The position numbers and the translations under genes were made by a program. Below are positions 43,069-51,125 of a stretch of DNA of 64,000 nt, in pieces (positions within the stretch are counted from its first letter, which is position 1; each line of letters opens with the position of its first letter). Location of the stretch: the NCBI GenBank assembly GCA_001464315.1, contig LNFK01000062.1:1-64000 (forward strand). Direction: 5' to 3'. Source of the DNA: Sphingomonadales bacterium Ga0077559 (GTDB lineage Bacteria > Pseudomonadota > Alphaproteobacteria > Sphingomonadales > Sphingomonadaceae). The notes below the pieces were generated by a model. It did not search any database. It worked only from the letters and a program-made list of their open reading frames with translations, and was not told the DNA's origin.

Positions 43069-43282
43069 TACAGACAACAACGCGGCCCTGAAACGGGTCG
43101 CGTTTTGCGTTTGAACTACCGTCACCGACAGGGCCAGATCGAGGCTCCCAGCGTGAACGTCAAATGAACGGGGGCTGTTTTCACTCGGTTCGCCGTTGCC
43201 CGCACACGGCACGTCCGAAGTCGGATGCCCGATAGCTGCGACGAGCCGTTGTCTCGCTGTCCATACAGACAGGAGATTGAAT
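43069..43282. other. Intergenic region upstream of the Pro/Ala-rich membrane protein gene
   Basis: 214 bp. After the terminator, GTCCGAAGTCGGAT and CGTTGCCCGCACACGG give weak inverted repeats. An AGGAG at about 43271 is the SD of the gene at 43283. No gene seen. Confidence 0.5.
43080..43108 (+). terminator. Terminator of the DUF2975-XRE-peptide operon
   Basis: ACGCGGCCC (43080-43088) pairs with GGGTCGCGT (43095-43103), one G-T wobble, loop TGAAAC, followed by TTTGCGTTT. Confidence 0.72.
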
Positions 43283-44191
43283 ATGACCCGAGCACATAAG
43301 CTTAACATCGCTGGCAAGACCGCGATTATCGCCGCTCTCATGGGCGGTTCGTCACTATCCTTTGCCCAAGATGCCGCCCCTGTGGTTGCCGTTCCCGAAC
43401 AGCCGGTACCCGTGGCCGCTTCTGCACCCGACCCGGTCTTTACCCCACCGCCAGTCGTCAGCACGTTGCCCAATACCAATGACGTGATTAATCCCGTTGC
43501 GGCGCAAGAGGCAGCGGCAGAGGCAGCACCACAGCGCCAAGCGTTGGCGACACCCACTGCTCCCGTAAAGAGCCGCGTTAATGCACGGCCGACAACGCCC
43601 CCGGTTGCGCCTGTAACTTTAAGCGAGCCTGCAGGAGACATCACGCCACCCGCCGTAGGCCCCACAGAACCGTCTAGCGCTACTATTGAAAACGCCACGC
43701 CTATAGTGACGATTGATGAGGCCGTTGCGCAAGACACAGGCGTTGCTAACGAAGATTTTACGCTGTTCGGCGGCATGGCCGCTGCATTAGCGGCGATTGG
43801 TTTAGGTGCAGCCTTCGCATCGCGCCGCCGCCGCCGCCGGATTGGTACCGACAATCACGTTGCGGTTGTTCATAGTAACAATGACTTTGTCGCGCCACGT
43901 CCGATCAAGGACGATCCGGCGTTCCAGCAATTTACCACAGCAACAACTGCTGCGCCATTGGTCGAACGCCCCATCCAGCGTGCGCCGATCATGACCCGTC
44001 CCGATGTGCCGATTGCCGATCCTCTGTTCACCACGCCGGTTATGGCTGGTCCGATTACCGACCCAATGTTCGCGCCGCGTAACGATGTCGAGATTCCGAT
44101 TACCGACCCGTTGTTTGCCAAGCATGACCGTTATGTCGGCCGTGCGCCCGCCGTTTCAGCAACGAATCGCAAACTCGAACCAGTGAACTGA
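43283..44191 (+). CDS. Pro/Ala-rich membrane protein with DPLF repeats
   Basis: 302 residues, not recognised. Signal peptide (AIIAALMGGSSLSFA, cleavage near AQDA), a disordered Pro/Ala/Val-rich region (about 30-145), a hydrophobic helix FGGMAAALAAIGLGAAFA near 155-172, then RRRRRR and a cytoplasmic C-terminal part. Repeats of the form PI(A/T)DP(L/M)F occur three times: PIADPLFTTP, PITDPMFAP, PITDPLFAKHD. The Arg run after the TM fixes an outside-to-inside topology. SD AGGAG in front of the ATG. It might organise or anchor envelope proteins; this is inference. Confidence 0.7.
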   Translation: MTRAHKLNIAGKTAIIAALMGGSSLSFAQDAAPVVAVPEQPVPVAASAPDPVFTPPPVVSTLPNTNDVINPVAAQEAAAEAAPQRQALATPTAPVKSRVNARPTTPPVAPVTLSEPAGDITPPAVGPTEPSSATIENATPIVTIDEAVAQDTGVANEDFTLFGGMAAALAAIGLGAAFASRRRRRRIGTDNHVAVVHSNNDFVAPRPIKDDPAFQQFTTATTAAPLVERPIQRAPIMTRPDVPIADPLFTTPVMAGPITDPMFAPRNDVEIPITDPLFAKHDRYVGRAPAVSATNRKLEPVN

Positions 44192-44226
44192 CCTCAAGAT
44201 TGCGCCAACGCTTAATCCCCAAAAGA

Positions 44227-44260
44227 AAATGGGCGGCCTATCGATAGGCCGCCCATTTCT
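44227..44260. terminator. Bidirectional terminator between membrane protein gene and rplL
   Basis: AAATGGGCGGCCTA and TAGGCCGCCCATTT form a perfect 14-bp stem with loop TCGA. T residues follow on one side and A-rich sequence (T on the other strand) on the other. It ends the rplJL transcript before rpoB could be reached. Confidence 0.85.
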
Positions 44261-44282
44261 ATATCCCGTAAGGGACAGAAAA

Positions 44283-44654
44283 TTACTTGAGCTCGACGGT
44301 ACCGCCAGCAGCCAAGATCTTCGCCTTGATTTCTTCGGCTTCGGCCTTGTTAACGCCTTCCTTGATCGCCTTTGGCGCTGACTCAACAAGAGCCTTTGCT
44401 TCGGTCAGACCAAGCGCAGTGATCGCACGGACTTCCTTGATAACTGCAATCTTGTTGCCGCCGTCGCCGGTCAGGATAACGTCAAATTCAGTCTGCTCTT
44501 CTGCAGCTGGGCCAGCTTCAGCAGCAGGTCCGGCAACAGCAACAGCAGCGGCCGCCGAAACGCCCCATGCTTCTTCCAATGCTTTTGCAAGGTCAGCTGC
44601 TTCAAGAACGGTCAGCTTCGAAAGGTCTTCTACTAATTTAGCAATATCAGCCAT
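44283..44654 (-). CDS. rplL: 50S ribosomal protein L7/L12
   Basis: 123 residues: N-terminal dimer helix ([25 protein letters not shown]), Ala-rich hinge ([20 protein letters not shown]) and the C-terminal domain with [20 protein letters not shown]. Multi-copy stalk protein that recruits translation GTPases. It follows rplJ by 87 bp. rpoB, the usual next gene, is absent; a terminator and an opposite-strand gene follow instead. Confidence 0.96.
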   Translation of the reverse strand: MADIAKLVEDLSKLTVLEAADLAKALEEAWGVSAAAAVAVAGPAAEAGPAAEEQTEFDVILTGDGGNKIAVIKEVRAITALGLTEAKALVESAPKAIKEGVNKAEAEEIKAKILAAGGTVELK

Positions 44655-44741
44655 GTTAAAAACGCTCCAACTTCTTCATATATTGAGGGCCCGGCTGCAG
44701 GTTTCTAAGGTCTGCGCGCCGCCACCGGTTAAACGATAAAT

Positions 44742-45257
44742 TTATGCGGCTTCTTTGGTGGCATAGGCCCCAAAAACGCGTGCCAGCTTTCCTGCCGGTG
44801 CAACAACAACCTGTGCGATCTTCGTTGCTGGAGCCTGTACCAGGCCGATCAGCTTTGAACGCAGGGCGTCGAGCGAAGGCAAAGAAGCCAAAGCCTTGAT
44901 GCCATTCACATCAAGAACAGTTGCGCCCATCGCACCGCCGACAATTTCTAACTTGTCGTTGGTTTTGGCAAATTCGACGGCTACCTTAGCGGCAGCCACC
45001 GGATCGGTCGATGTGGCGAGTGCAATAGGCCCGGTCAGCAGATCGCTGATCGATTCATATTGCGTGTCCTTGAGTGCGATTTTGGCAAGGCTGTTCTTGG
45101 CGACTTTGAAACTTGCACCTGCATCGCGCATTTTCAACCGAAGGTCGGTTGATTGTGCAACCGTCAGCCCGAGATTCCGGGTGACGACGACAACCGCCGA
45201 TTCGTTGAAATTTGCGTTCAGCGCTGCAACCGCATCAGTCTTTTCAGAACGGTTCAT
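44742..45257 (-). CDS. rplJ: 50S ribosomal protein L10
   Basis: 171 residues: MNRSEKTDAVAALNANF, VVVTRNLGLTVAQSTDLRLKMR, FKVAKNSLAKIAL and the C-terminal helix that anchors L7/L12 dimers. SD AAGGAG before ATG. A long leader and its own promoter (45536-45563) lie upstream, since the preceding rplKA operon is separated by a TonB receptor gene. Confidence 0.95.
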   Translation of the reverse strand: MNRSEKTDAVAALNANFNESAVVVVTRNLGLTVAQSTDLRLKMRDAGASFKVAKNSLAKIALKDTQYESISDLLTGPIALATSTDPVAAAKVAVEFAKTNDKLEIVGGAMGATVLDVNGIKALASLPSLDALRSKLIGLVQAPATKIAQVVVAPAGKLARVFGAYATKEAA

Positions 45258-45671
45258 GCATTACTCCTTATTTGGGCCTGTCCAGCGGACCAGCCAAACC
45301 CAACACGACGATGCGAACGGCCCCCACAGAGGCCATCCGCGCTACTAGTCCGTGGGGAATTGGAGTGCCTTGCGGCATCGCCGCTGATGCGGCGAACGAT
45401 CCACCTTCACGCGTAACGCTTCGGCGGATGAGAATCTCTATCCCCGTCTAGGCTGGACATTAAGAACGGCAAATTCCGTTCACCAACTGTCTCGGACGGT
45501 TGCCGGTGGAGCCGTCGCTCCACCGAACAGGTGGGGAACTAGCAGGGTTGGGGGGAGAGTCAAGGGCCACCAAGCCCGTTTCGAAGATCGGGAAGCAGCA
45601 ACCTTCGCTATCTTGATACGCTGAATAAGATACGGGGCAGGCCGAAACCCGCCCCGTATTCGCAAATAGAC
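45258..45671 (-). promoter_or_regulatory. rplJL promoter and long structured leader (candidate L10 leader)
   Basis: 414 bp without a gene. Leftward TTGACT (complement of 45558-45563), 16-bp spacer, TAGTTC (complement of 45536-45541). The leader of roughly 270 nt opens with a perfect hairpin CGGTGGAGC-CGTC-GCTCCACCG (around 45504-45525), and has CCCCAC/GTGGGG pairing (about 45325-45358) and a GC-rich CCGC/GCGG hairpin near 45375-45395. Autoregulation by L10-L7/L12 binding to such leaders is known in bacteria; the fit here is inferred. Confidence 0.55.
45630..45660 (-). terminator. Terminator hairpin downstream of the TonB receptor gene
   Basis: ATACGGGGC (45630-45638) pairs with GCCCCGTAT (45651-45659), 12-nt loop; leftward it is followed by CTTATTC, only weakly T-rich. 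Confidence 0.55.
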
Positions 45672-48656
45672 TTACAACGAGATTTTTGCACCGACGTAGA
45701 GATAGCGGCCGATACCCGAAACTGGGTAGCTGAGCTGATCGAACGAAGGCTTTTCGTCAAAGATGTTGTTCACACCGCCATAAAACTGGAAGCCGTTGTC
45801 GAGCTTGAACGCTGCACGGATATCATGTTCCCAACGCTCCTTGTAAAAGAAGAAGCGAGGGTCGGACAGATCCGGATTGGCCTCAAGCTGTTCGGTGGTG
45901 AAACGACGCGTCTTGCTGAAATAGGCCACGCCGTAATTCAACGCGAAGTTGCCGATTTCCCAATCGACACTTGCCGACCCGCGCCAGCGCGGATTGTAAG
46001 CCTCGAGCAAATCATTATCCGATTCCGCACCGATCGACGGCACAAAGCTGATGCTGTCGAGATAGCCGCCGTTTAGGTTCAGTGCGATATTGCCAAGGTT
46101 TTCGCTCGGGCTGAACGCGTAACGAACCGAGAAATCCGCGCCTGCCGTTTTGAAATTGGCGACGTTTTCCGGGCCTACCACAAAGCCGATGCGCTGCTGC
46201 GGATCGTTACCGTCCCCCAGCACAAAGCCTGTCCCGGTTGCGCGGAAGATGTTTTCGCAGAAACGGTTATCGGTTGTTGGCTGATCGACACAGAGTTCGG
46301 CCAATTCGGTCGCGCTCGGCGTGTTAACGGCACCGCTGATCTTGATGTCATACCAGTCGAACGTCGCGGTCAGGCCTGGAATGAAGCTGGGGCGTAATAC
46401 GACGCCAGCCGTCCAGGTCTTTGCAGTTTCTTCAGTCAGGTTTGGATTGCCGCCGGCAAGTCCGCGACGAGATGTCGTGTTCTGCGCGTCGGTCGATGGG
46501 CTAAACGTTGCGATCTGCGCTGGTGTCAGGCCAAGGCCTGCCAATATGGTCGCGCAGTTGGCTGCACGTGTCGAGGTGCCATCGTTCAACCGCGTGACAT
46601 CGCACGGGTCGGTCACAAAATCGAATGCTCCCGACTGTGGGCTGAAAAGCTCACCGATATTCGGTGCGCGCACAGCTTGCGAATAGGACCCACGGAAGCG
46701 GATATCCTCAATCGGCGCGTATATGCCGTCGAATTTCCATGTCGTTGTCGTACCTACCGTCGAATAATCCGAAACTCGGATCGCGGCCGATGCCGAGAGC
46801 AGTTCGGCAAATGGCATGTCGGCCAGGATCGGAAGGCTCAGTTCGGCAAAAACTTCTTTGACGTCGAATTGGCCGCGGCTGGGTGCCTGTTCGGCAAAGT
46901 CACGCAATGATCCGTCCTGGATTAACTGATCTGGCGTGTCTTGGCTCTTTTCCTTGCGGTACTCAGCGCCAATGGCAAAGCCGATAGGGCCGCCGGGAAG
47001 CTCAAATAACGCTCCAAAATCGCCGCTGATTGAGCCCGATGCCACATGCTGCTCGACCTTCGACCGGTTGGTATTGTCGGCAAGGACGAAGTCCAAAGCC
47101 TCCCGAGATGCAACATTCTCCCCGAAGAAGTTGAGCGGACGACAGATGCTGCCTGCGCCCGGCGTGAACGTTGACGCCTGCTGTCCGAAATTATTCGGAT
47201 CAATATCGGCTGTGCCATCAAGGGTCGAACGGCAGACGATTTGGCCTGTGGCCGGATCGCGTACTGCATCGAGCGCCGCGAAATAGCGGTCAGCGATCAG
47301 GTTGCTGGTCTGGGTGTTGCGTGCCTTGGTCTGGCCGTAAACATAGGACAATTCGTAACGGGCATTGTCCGACAAGGCGCCATCAGCACCGATTACGCCC
47401 CGATAAGTCTCGCGCTTGTTACGCTCGCCGCGAATGCCGAGATCGAAGTTATCACGTGAGAGCAGAGCGCCGCCAGGGGCTGCACCCGCACCGAAGCGGT
47501 CGGCCAGAAAGGCGTTATCATCTGCGATGAAGGTGAAGAAGTCGAAGCTCGGTTGGCCAACCGAAAATGCACGGGACTGTACATATTTGCCTTCGGCAAA
47601 CAGACGCAGAGCAGGCGAAACTTCGAAGCTCAGCAGCAGATTGCCGGAATGGTTCTCGGTTTGCGGCTGGAGGTCGCCGAAATAGCCTGCGGTCGGCGTA
47701 TTCGAACCGCCAATCGCACGGCCACCTGCCGACCGCAGAACTAGGCCGCGATCATAAGGCCGTCCGCTACCAGTGAAATCGGGTATGCCATCAAGATCAA
47801 GATCGATCGCGCCATCGGGCGAGCTGTCTGACCAGGTAATGTTGTTATAAAGAACGCGGTCGAACACCGCAGGATCGTCAGGGAAGTCGGCAAGATTGCG
47901 GAGCAGCGCTTTGTTGGTTAGAGCATCGCCGCTGAACGCGCGATCAAAGCTGCTGACGCGGGCCGAACGGTTAAATTCGTATGACGCCGCCATGTTACCG
48001 CGATCATCGGCAAAATTCTTACCGGCAGTAACCGAAACCAGCTGCGACCCGGCATCGCCGCGGCTCGAAACACCCGCTTGCGCGCGTGCAGTCAAGCCGT
48101 CGAAATTCCGCTTCATGACGAAGTTGACAACGCCCGATACGCCGTCGGCACCGTAAATCGCCGATGCACCGCCGGTCAGTACGTCGATCTTTTCGACCAG
48201 GTCCTGCGGGATGGAGTTGATATCGACAGCCGCCGAGTTTGGAACACCGGCAACATGACGCCGCCCGTTGACGAGCACCAGAGTACGGTTTTCGCCAAGA
48301 TTGCGCAAATTCAGGAAGTTGCCGCCAACCGCGCCGAACCCGGCATTCGCGCCGCCAGACAACGAGCCACCCGTTGAAGACGTCAGCGCCGGATTGCGGA
48401 TCAAAATGTCAGTAATATTGGTCTTGCCGGTATTTTCGATCGCTTCAGCGGTAATCGCGACAATCGGGTTGGCGACGTTCAGTTCGGGACGAGCGATGCG
48501 CGAGCCGGTCACGACAATTGCGTCTTCAACGGTTCCTTCTTCAGCCGCTGGCACAGCAGTATCTAATGCCTGGTCTTGGGCCCACGAAGGCGATGCTAGG
48601 GAAAATAAAACAAGCGCGAACGAACTCGCGCCGAACCTTAGGGGGAGGGTTGGCAT
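45672..48656 (-). CDS. TonB-dependent receptor (between rplA and rplJ)
   Basis: 994 residues from MPTLPLRFG, with GGAG 7 nt upstream. Signal peptide ends SLASPSWAQ. TonB box-like EDAIVVTGSRIARP, plug domain (about 60-190: NLRNLGENRTLVLVNGRRHV, LTGGASAIYGADGVSGVVNFVM), then a 22-strand beta-barrel with a C-terminal aromatic ending (YLYVGAKISL). The oligopeptide/carbohydrate-type receptors of sphingomonads look like this; the ligand is unknown. It has its own promoter (48693-48722) and terminators on both sides, so it is an independent unit set inside the ribosomal-protein locus. Confidence 0.92.
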   Translation of the reverse strand: MPTLPLRFGASSFALVLFSLASPSWAQDQALDTAVPAAEEGTVEDAIVVTGSRIARPELNVANPIVAITAEAIENTGKTNITDILIRNPALTSSTGGSLSGGANAGFGAVGGNFLNLRNLGENRTLVLVNGRRHVAGVPNSAAVDINSIPQDLVEKIDVLTGGASAIYGADGVSGVVNFVMKRNFDGLTARAQAGVSSRGDAGSQLVSVTAGKNFADDRGNMAASYEFNRSARVSSFDRAFSGDALTNKALLRNLADFPDDPAVFDRVLYNNITWSDSSPDGAIDLDLDGIPDFTGSGRPYDRGLVLRSAGGRAIGGSNTPTAGYFGDLQPQTENHSGNLLLSFEVSPALRLFAEGKYVQSRAFSVGQPSFDFFTFIADDNAFLADRFGAGAAPGGALLSRDNFDLGIRGERNKRETYRGVIGADGALSDNARYELSYVYGQTKARNTQTSNLIADRYFAALDAVRDPATGQIVCRSTLDGTADIDPNNFGQQASTFTPGAGSICRPLNFFGENVASREALDFVLADNTNRSKVEQHVASGSISGDFGALFELPGGPIGFAIGAEYRKEKSQDTPDQLIQDGSLRDFAEQAPSRGQFDVKEVFAELSLPILADMPFAELLSASAAIRVSDYSTVGTTTTWKFDGIYAPIEDIRFRGSYSQAVRAPNIGELFSPQSGAFDFVTDPCDVTRLNDGTSTRAANCATILAGLGLTPAQIATFSPSTDAQNTTSRRGLAGGNPNLTEETAKTWTAGVVLRPSFIPGLTATFDWYDIKISGAVNTPSATELAELCVDQPTTDNRFCENIFRATGTGFVLGDGNDPQQRIGFVVGPENVANFKTAGADFSVRYAFSPSENLGNIALNLNGGYLDSISFVPSIGAESDNDLLEAYNPRWRGSASVDWEIGNFALNYGVAYFSKTRRFTTEQLEANPDLSDPRFFFYKERWEHDIRAAFKLDNGFQFYGGVNNIFDEKPSFDQLSYPVSGIGRYLYVGAKISL

Positions 48657-48692
48657 GTGGTAACTCCAAAAAGTGGTCCCCCGACTGGCCAT

Positions 48693-48722
48693 TCGATAGA
48701 GTTCACGCTTCTGCATTGTCAA
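48693..48722 (-). promoter_or_regulatory. Promoter of the TonB receptor gene
   Basis: Leftward TTGACA (complement of 48717-48722), 18-bp spacer, TATCGA (complement of 48693-48698), about 37 bp before the start codon. Confidence 0.6.
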
Positions 48723-48780
48723 CATGACCAGCCAACGGTTCATCGCTTTTGACAATTTCATGAAAGTCGTTGCATTTATG

Positions 48781-48817
48781 CAACAAAAAGGGCCGGAAGT
48801 TTCCTTCCAGCCCTTTG
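48781..48817 (-). terminator. Terminator after rplA
   Basis: AAAGGGCCGGAAG and CTTCCAGCCCTTT pair (48787-48816) with loop TTTC; leftward the stem runs into TTTTTGTTG. It separates rplKA from the TonB receptor gene. Confidence 0.8.
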
Positions 48818-48839
48818 CTATTTTTGGAGCGCAGCGAGC

Positions 48840-49535
48840 TTAAGCGCCGGCGACATCCGCCAGATCGACCTTTAGGCCTGGACCCATCGACGAGCTGATC
48901 GCAACCTTGCGGACATATTTGCCCTTCGATCCCGATGGCTTGCTCTTGATGACCGCGTCGACCAGCGCGTCAAAATTCTTGCGTAGGTCGGCGTCGGAGA
49001 AGCTTTTCTTGCCGATACCGCTGTGGATGATGCCCTGTTTTTCAACTCGGAATTCAACCTGGCCGGCCTTGGCGACCTTGACCGCTTCGCCGACATCCAT
49101 CGTGACGGTGCCAAGCTTCGGGTTTGGCATCAGGCCCTTTGGACCCAGCGTCTTACCCAGACGGCCAACGATGCCCATCATGTCGGGCGTTGCGATAACG
49201 CGGTCATAATCGAGATTGCCAGCAAGCATGTCTTCCATCAGGTCTTCGGCACCGACCTTGTCAGCGCCAGCAGCGGTTGCCGCTTCGGCCTTGTCACCGC
49301 GTGCGAACACGGCGACCTTCATTTCCTTGCCGGTACCGGCTGGAAGCGAGACCATGCCGCGCACCATCTGGTCAGCGTGACGCGGGTCGACGCCGAGGTT
49401 CAGCGCAACTTCGATGGTTTCGTCGAACTTGGCAGTCGCCAATTCCTTGATCGTCTTCAGCGCTTCATCAACTCCGTAGAGCTTCTCAACGTCCAAATGC
49501 GCGAGCGATTTTGCTTTTTTGGTTAGCTTGGCCAT
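48840..49535 (-). CDS. rplA: 50S ribosomal protein L1
   Basis: 231 residues: [54 protein letters not shown] and the terminal [19 protein letters not shown] are characteristic of L1. It binds 23S rRNA in the L1 stalk and in many bacteria autoregulates rplKA. It follows rplK with a 4-bp gap; a strong terminator follows. Confidence 0.96.
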   Translation of the reverse strand: MAKLTKKAKSLAHLDVEKLYGVDEALKTIKELATAKFDETIEVALNLGVDPRHADQMVRGMVSLPAGTGKEMKVAVFARGDKAEAATAAGADKVGAEDLMEDMLAGNLDYDRVIATPDMMGIVGRLGKTLGPKGLMPNPKLGTVTMDVGEAVKVAKAGQVEFRVEKQGIIHSGIGKKSFSDADLRKNFDALVDAVIKSKPSGSKGKYVRKVAISSSMGPGLKVDLADVAGA

Positions 49536-49539
49536 CGGA

Positions 49540-49971
49540 TCAGCCCTCCACTACTTCGAGGCCCATGGCGGTAGCCGAGCCTGCGATGATTTTCACTGCC
49601 GCGTCCATGTCGTTCGCGTTGAGGTCGGCCATTTTAAGCGTCGCGACTTCTTCAAGTTGCGCGCGCGTGATTTTGCCAGCCGACAACTTGCCAGGCTCTT
49701 TTGAACCGGACTTGAGTCCAAGGACCTTCTTGATAAGATAGGTCGCAGGCGGCGCCTTCATGACGAAGGTGAAGCTCTTGTCCGAAAACACGGTAATCTT
49801 GGTTGGAATCGGCGTGCCTTTTTCCATGTCCGCGGTGGCGGCATTGAACTGCTTGCAGAATTCCATGATGTTCACGCCGCGCTGACCCAAAGCCGGGCCG
49901 ATTGGCGGTGAGGGGGTAGCCGAACCTGCAGGAACCTGCAGGCCGATATAGCCGTCAATTTTCTTTGCCAT
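49540..49971 (-). CDS. rplK: 50S ribosomal protein L11
   Basis: 143 residues from [10 protein letters not shown]; further in-frame upstream codons (to 50007) do not fit the family. [35 protein letters not shown] and [19 protein letters not shown] are L11 hallmarks. Binds the GTPase centre of 23S rRNA. Its own promoter lies at 50097-50125, 181 bp after nusG. Confidence 0.96.
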   Translation of the reverse strand: MAKKIDGYIGLQVPAGSATPSPPIGPALGQRGVNIMEFCKQFNAATADMEKGTPIPTKITVFSDKSFTFVMKAPPATYLIKKVLGLKSGSKEPGKLSAGKITRAQLEEVATLKMADLNANDMDAAVKIIAGSATAMGLEVVEG

Positions 49972-50096
49972 TAAAGGCGTCCTTTCATTCTTTCCCCACT
50001 TCGCCAAGGCTCAAGTGGATCAAATTAAGCGGTCAAACAGTCGTCCGAAGACTTCCTCCCGCGCGGTTTCCCTTGATTATCAACAAGAGAGCAGCG

Positions 50097-50125
50097 CGCA
50101 TAGTTGATATGCACGCCTAAAGCAA
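50097..50125 (-). promoter_or_regulatory. rplKA promoter
   Basis: Leftward TTGCTT (complement of 50120-50125), 17-bp spacer, TATGCG (complement of 50097-50102). About 125 nt of leader precede rplK, room for L1-mediated control. Confidence 0.6.
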
Positions 50126-50152
50126 GGGTGCGGCATAATCCGCAGCCTCGTC

Positions 50153-50689
50153 TTATTTCATCAATTCAACTTCTTCGAAGTCCAGCTCAACCGGCGTTGC
50201 GCGGCCGAAGATGCTGACCGATACCTTGACGCGATTCTTGTCGAAATCAAGTTCCTCGACCGCGCCGTTGAAGCTTGCGAAGGGACCGCCCAGAACCTTG
50301 ACCTGATCGCCAATTTCGTAGTCGACCGACACGCGTTTTTTCGGCGCAGCTTCGAGCTCCTGCTTGGTATTGAGGATGCGTGCAGCTTCGGTTTCGCTGA
50401 TCGGCTGCGGCTTGTTACCTGCGCCAAGAAATCCGGTCACCTTGGGCGTGTTTTTGACCAAGTGATAGACGTCGTCGTTCATGTTCAGCTTGGCGAGCAC
50501 ATAGCCGGGGAAGAACTTGCGTTCCGCCTTGATCTTCTTGCCGCGGCGCACCTCGGTGACCTGTTCGGTCGGAACCTCGACTGCCTCGACGAGCTGCGAC
50601 AGGCCGATGCGCTCGGCTTCGGACAGGATCTGGTCGCGGACCTTGTTTTCAAAGCCCGAATACGCGTGAATGATGTACCAGCGTGCCAT
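50153..50689 (-). CDS. nusG: Transcription termination/antitermination factor NusG
   Basis: 178 residues: [16 protein letters not shown]-terminal NGN domain, [19 protein letters not shown], and the KOW domain [22 protein letters not shown]. Binds RNA polymerase and links it to Rho or ribosomes. It follows secE by 27 bp, the conserved order. Confidence 0.97.
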   Translation of the reverse strand: MARWYIIHAYSGFENKVRDQILSEAERIGLSQLVEAVEVPTEQVTEVRRGKKIKAERKFFPGYVLAKLNMNDDVYHLVKNTPKVTGFLGAGNKPQPISETEAARILNTKQELEAAPKKRVSVDYEIGDQVKVLGGPFASFNGAVEELDFDKNRVKVSVSIFGRATPVELDFEEVELMK

Positions 50690-50716
50690 AATGTCTATTC
50701 TTTTCTGAAGTCGCGC

Positions 50717-50917
50717 TTAGCTTTCAGCAAGCGCGAGCAGCCCCTTTACAATCGCGGCAAACACCGCGTCGACACCCAGGAAGAAAATGGCCAAGATGAT
50801 CGTCATGATCAGCACCATGATCGCGGTCTGCACGGTTTCCTGCCTTGTCGGCCATACTACCTTGCCAACTTCGGTCCGTACCTGACGGATGAATTCACCG
50901 GGGCTTGTCTTTGCCAT
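50717..50917 (-). CDS. secE: Preprotein translocase subunit SecE
   Basis: 66 residues, single TM: SPGEFIRQVRTEVGKVVWPTRQETVQT then IMVLIMTIILAIFFLGVDAVFA. The VWPTRQET motif is diagnostic of bacterial SecE. Stabilises SecY. First gene of the secE-nusG transcript; tRNA-Trp, which often precedes it, is 3.3 kb away here. Confidence 0.95.
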   Translation of the reverse strand: MAKTSPGEFIRQVRTEVGKVVWPTRQETVQTAIMVLIMTIILAIFFLGVDAVFAAIVKGLLALAES

Positions 50918-51016
50918 AGTCCAACTTCCTGTTTTGCTCTTCCAAAATGGGTAGCCGCCAGCGCTCCGACCGGCGGGGTCGAGAGCGATATAGGTTCCGA
51001 TTTCGGAAAGACTAGG

Positions 51017-51045
51017 CCTTTAGCCAGAGATTGAGGCCAAGGCAA
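51017..51045 (-). promoter_or_regulatory. secE-nusG promoter
   Basis: Leftward TTGCCT (complement of 51040-51045), 17-bp spacer, TAAAGG (complement of 51017-51022). About 90 nt of leader to secE. Confidence 0.5.
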
Positions 51046-51125
51046 GGGGCTTTGACCTCGGGCAGTCCGCCCGATGGAACCGTTTGCGGCCACTGTGGTT
51101 GACGCGAGGCAAAGGGAGGTCATTC

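Noticed and set aside
43006-43854. 282-codon open frame on the minus strand
   Set aside because: Antisense to the Pro/Ala-rich membrane protein gene and crosses a terminator.
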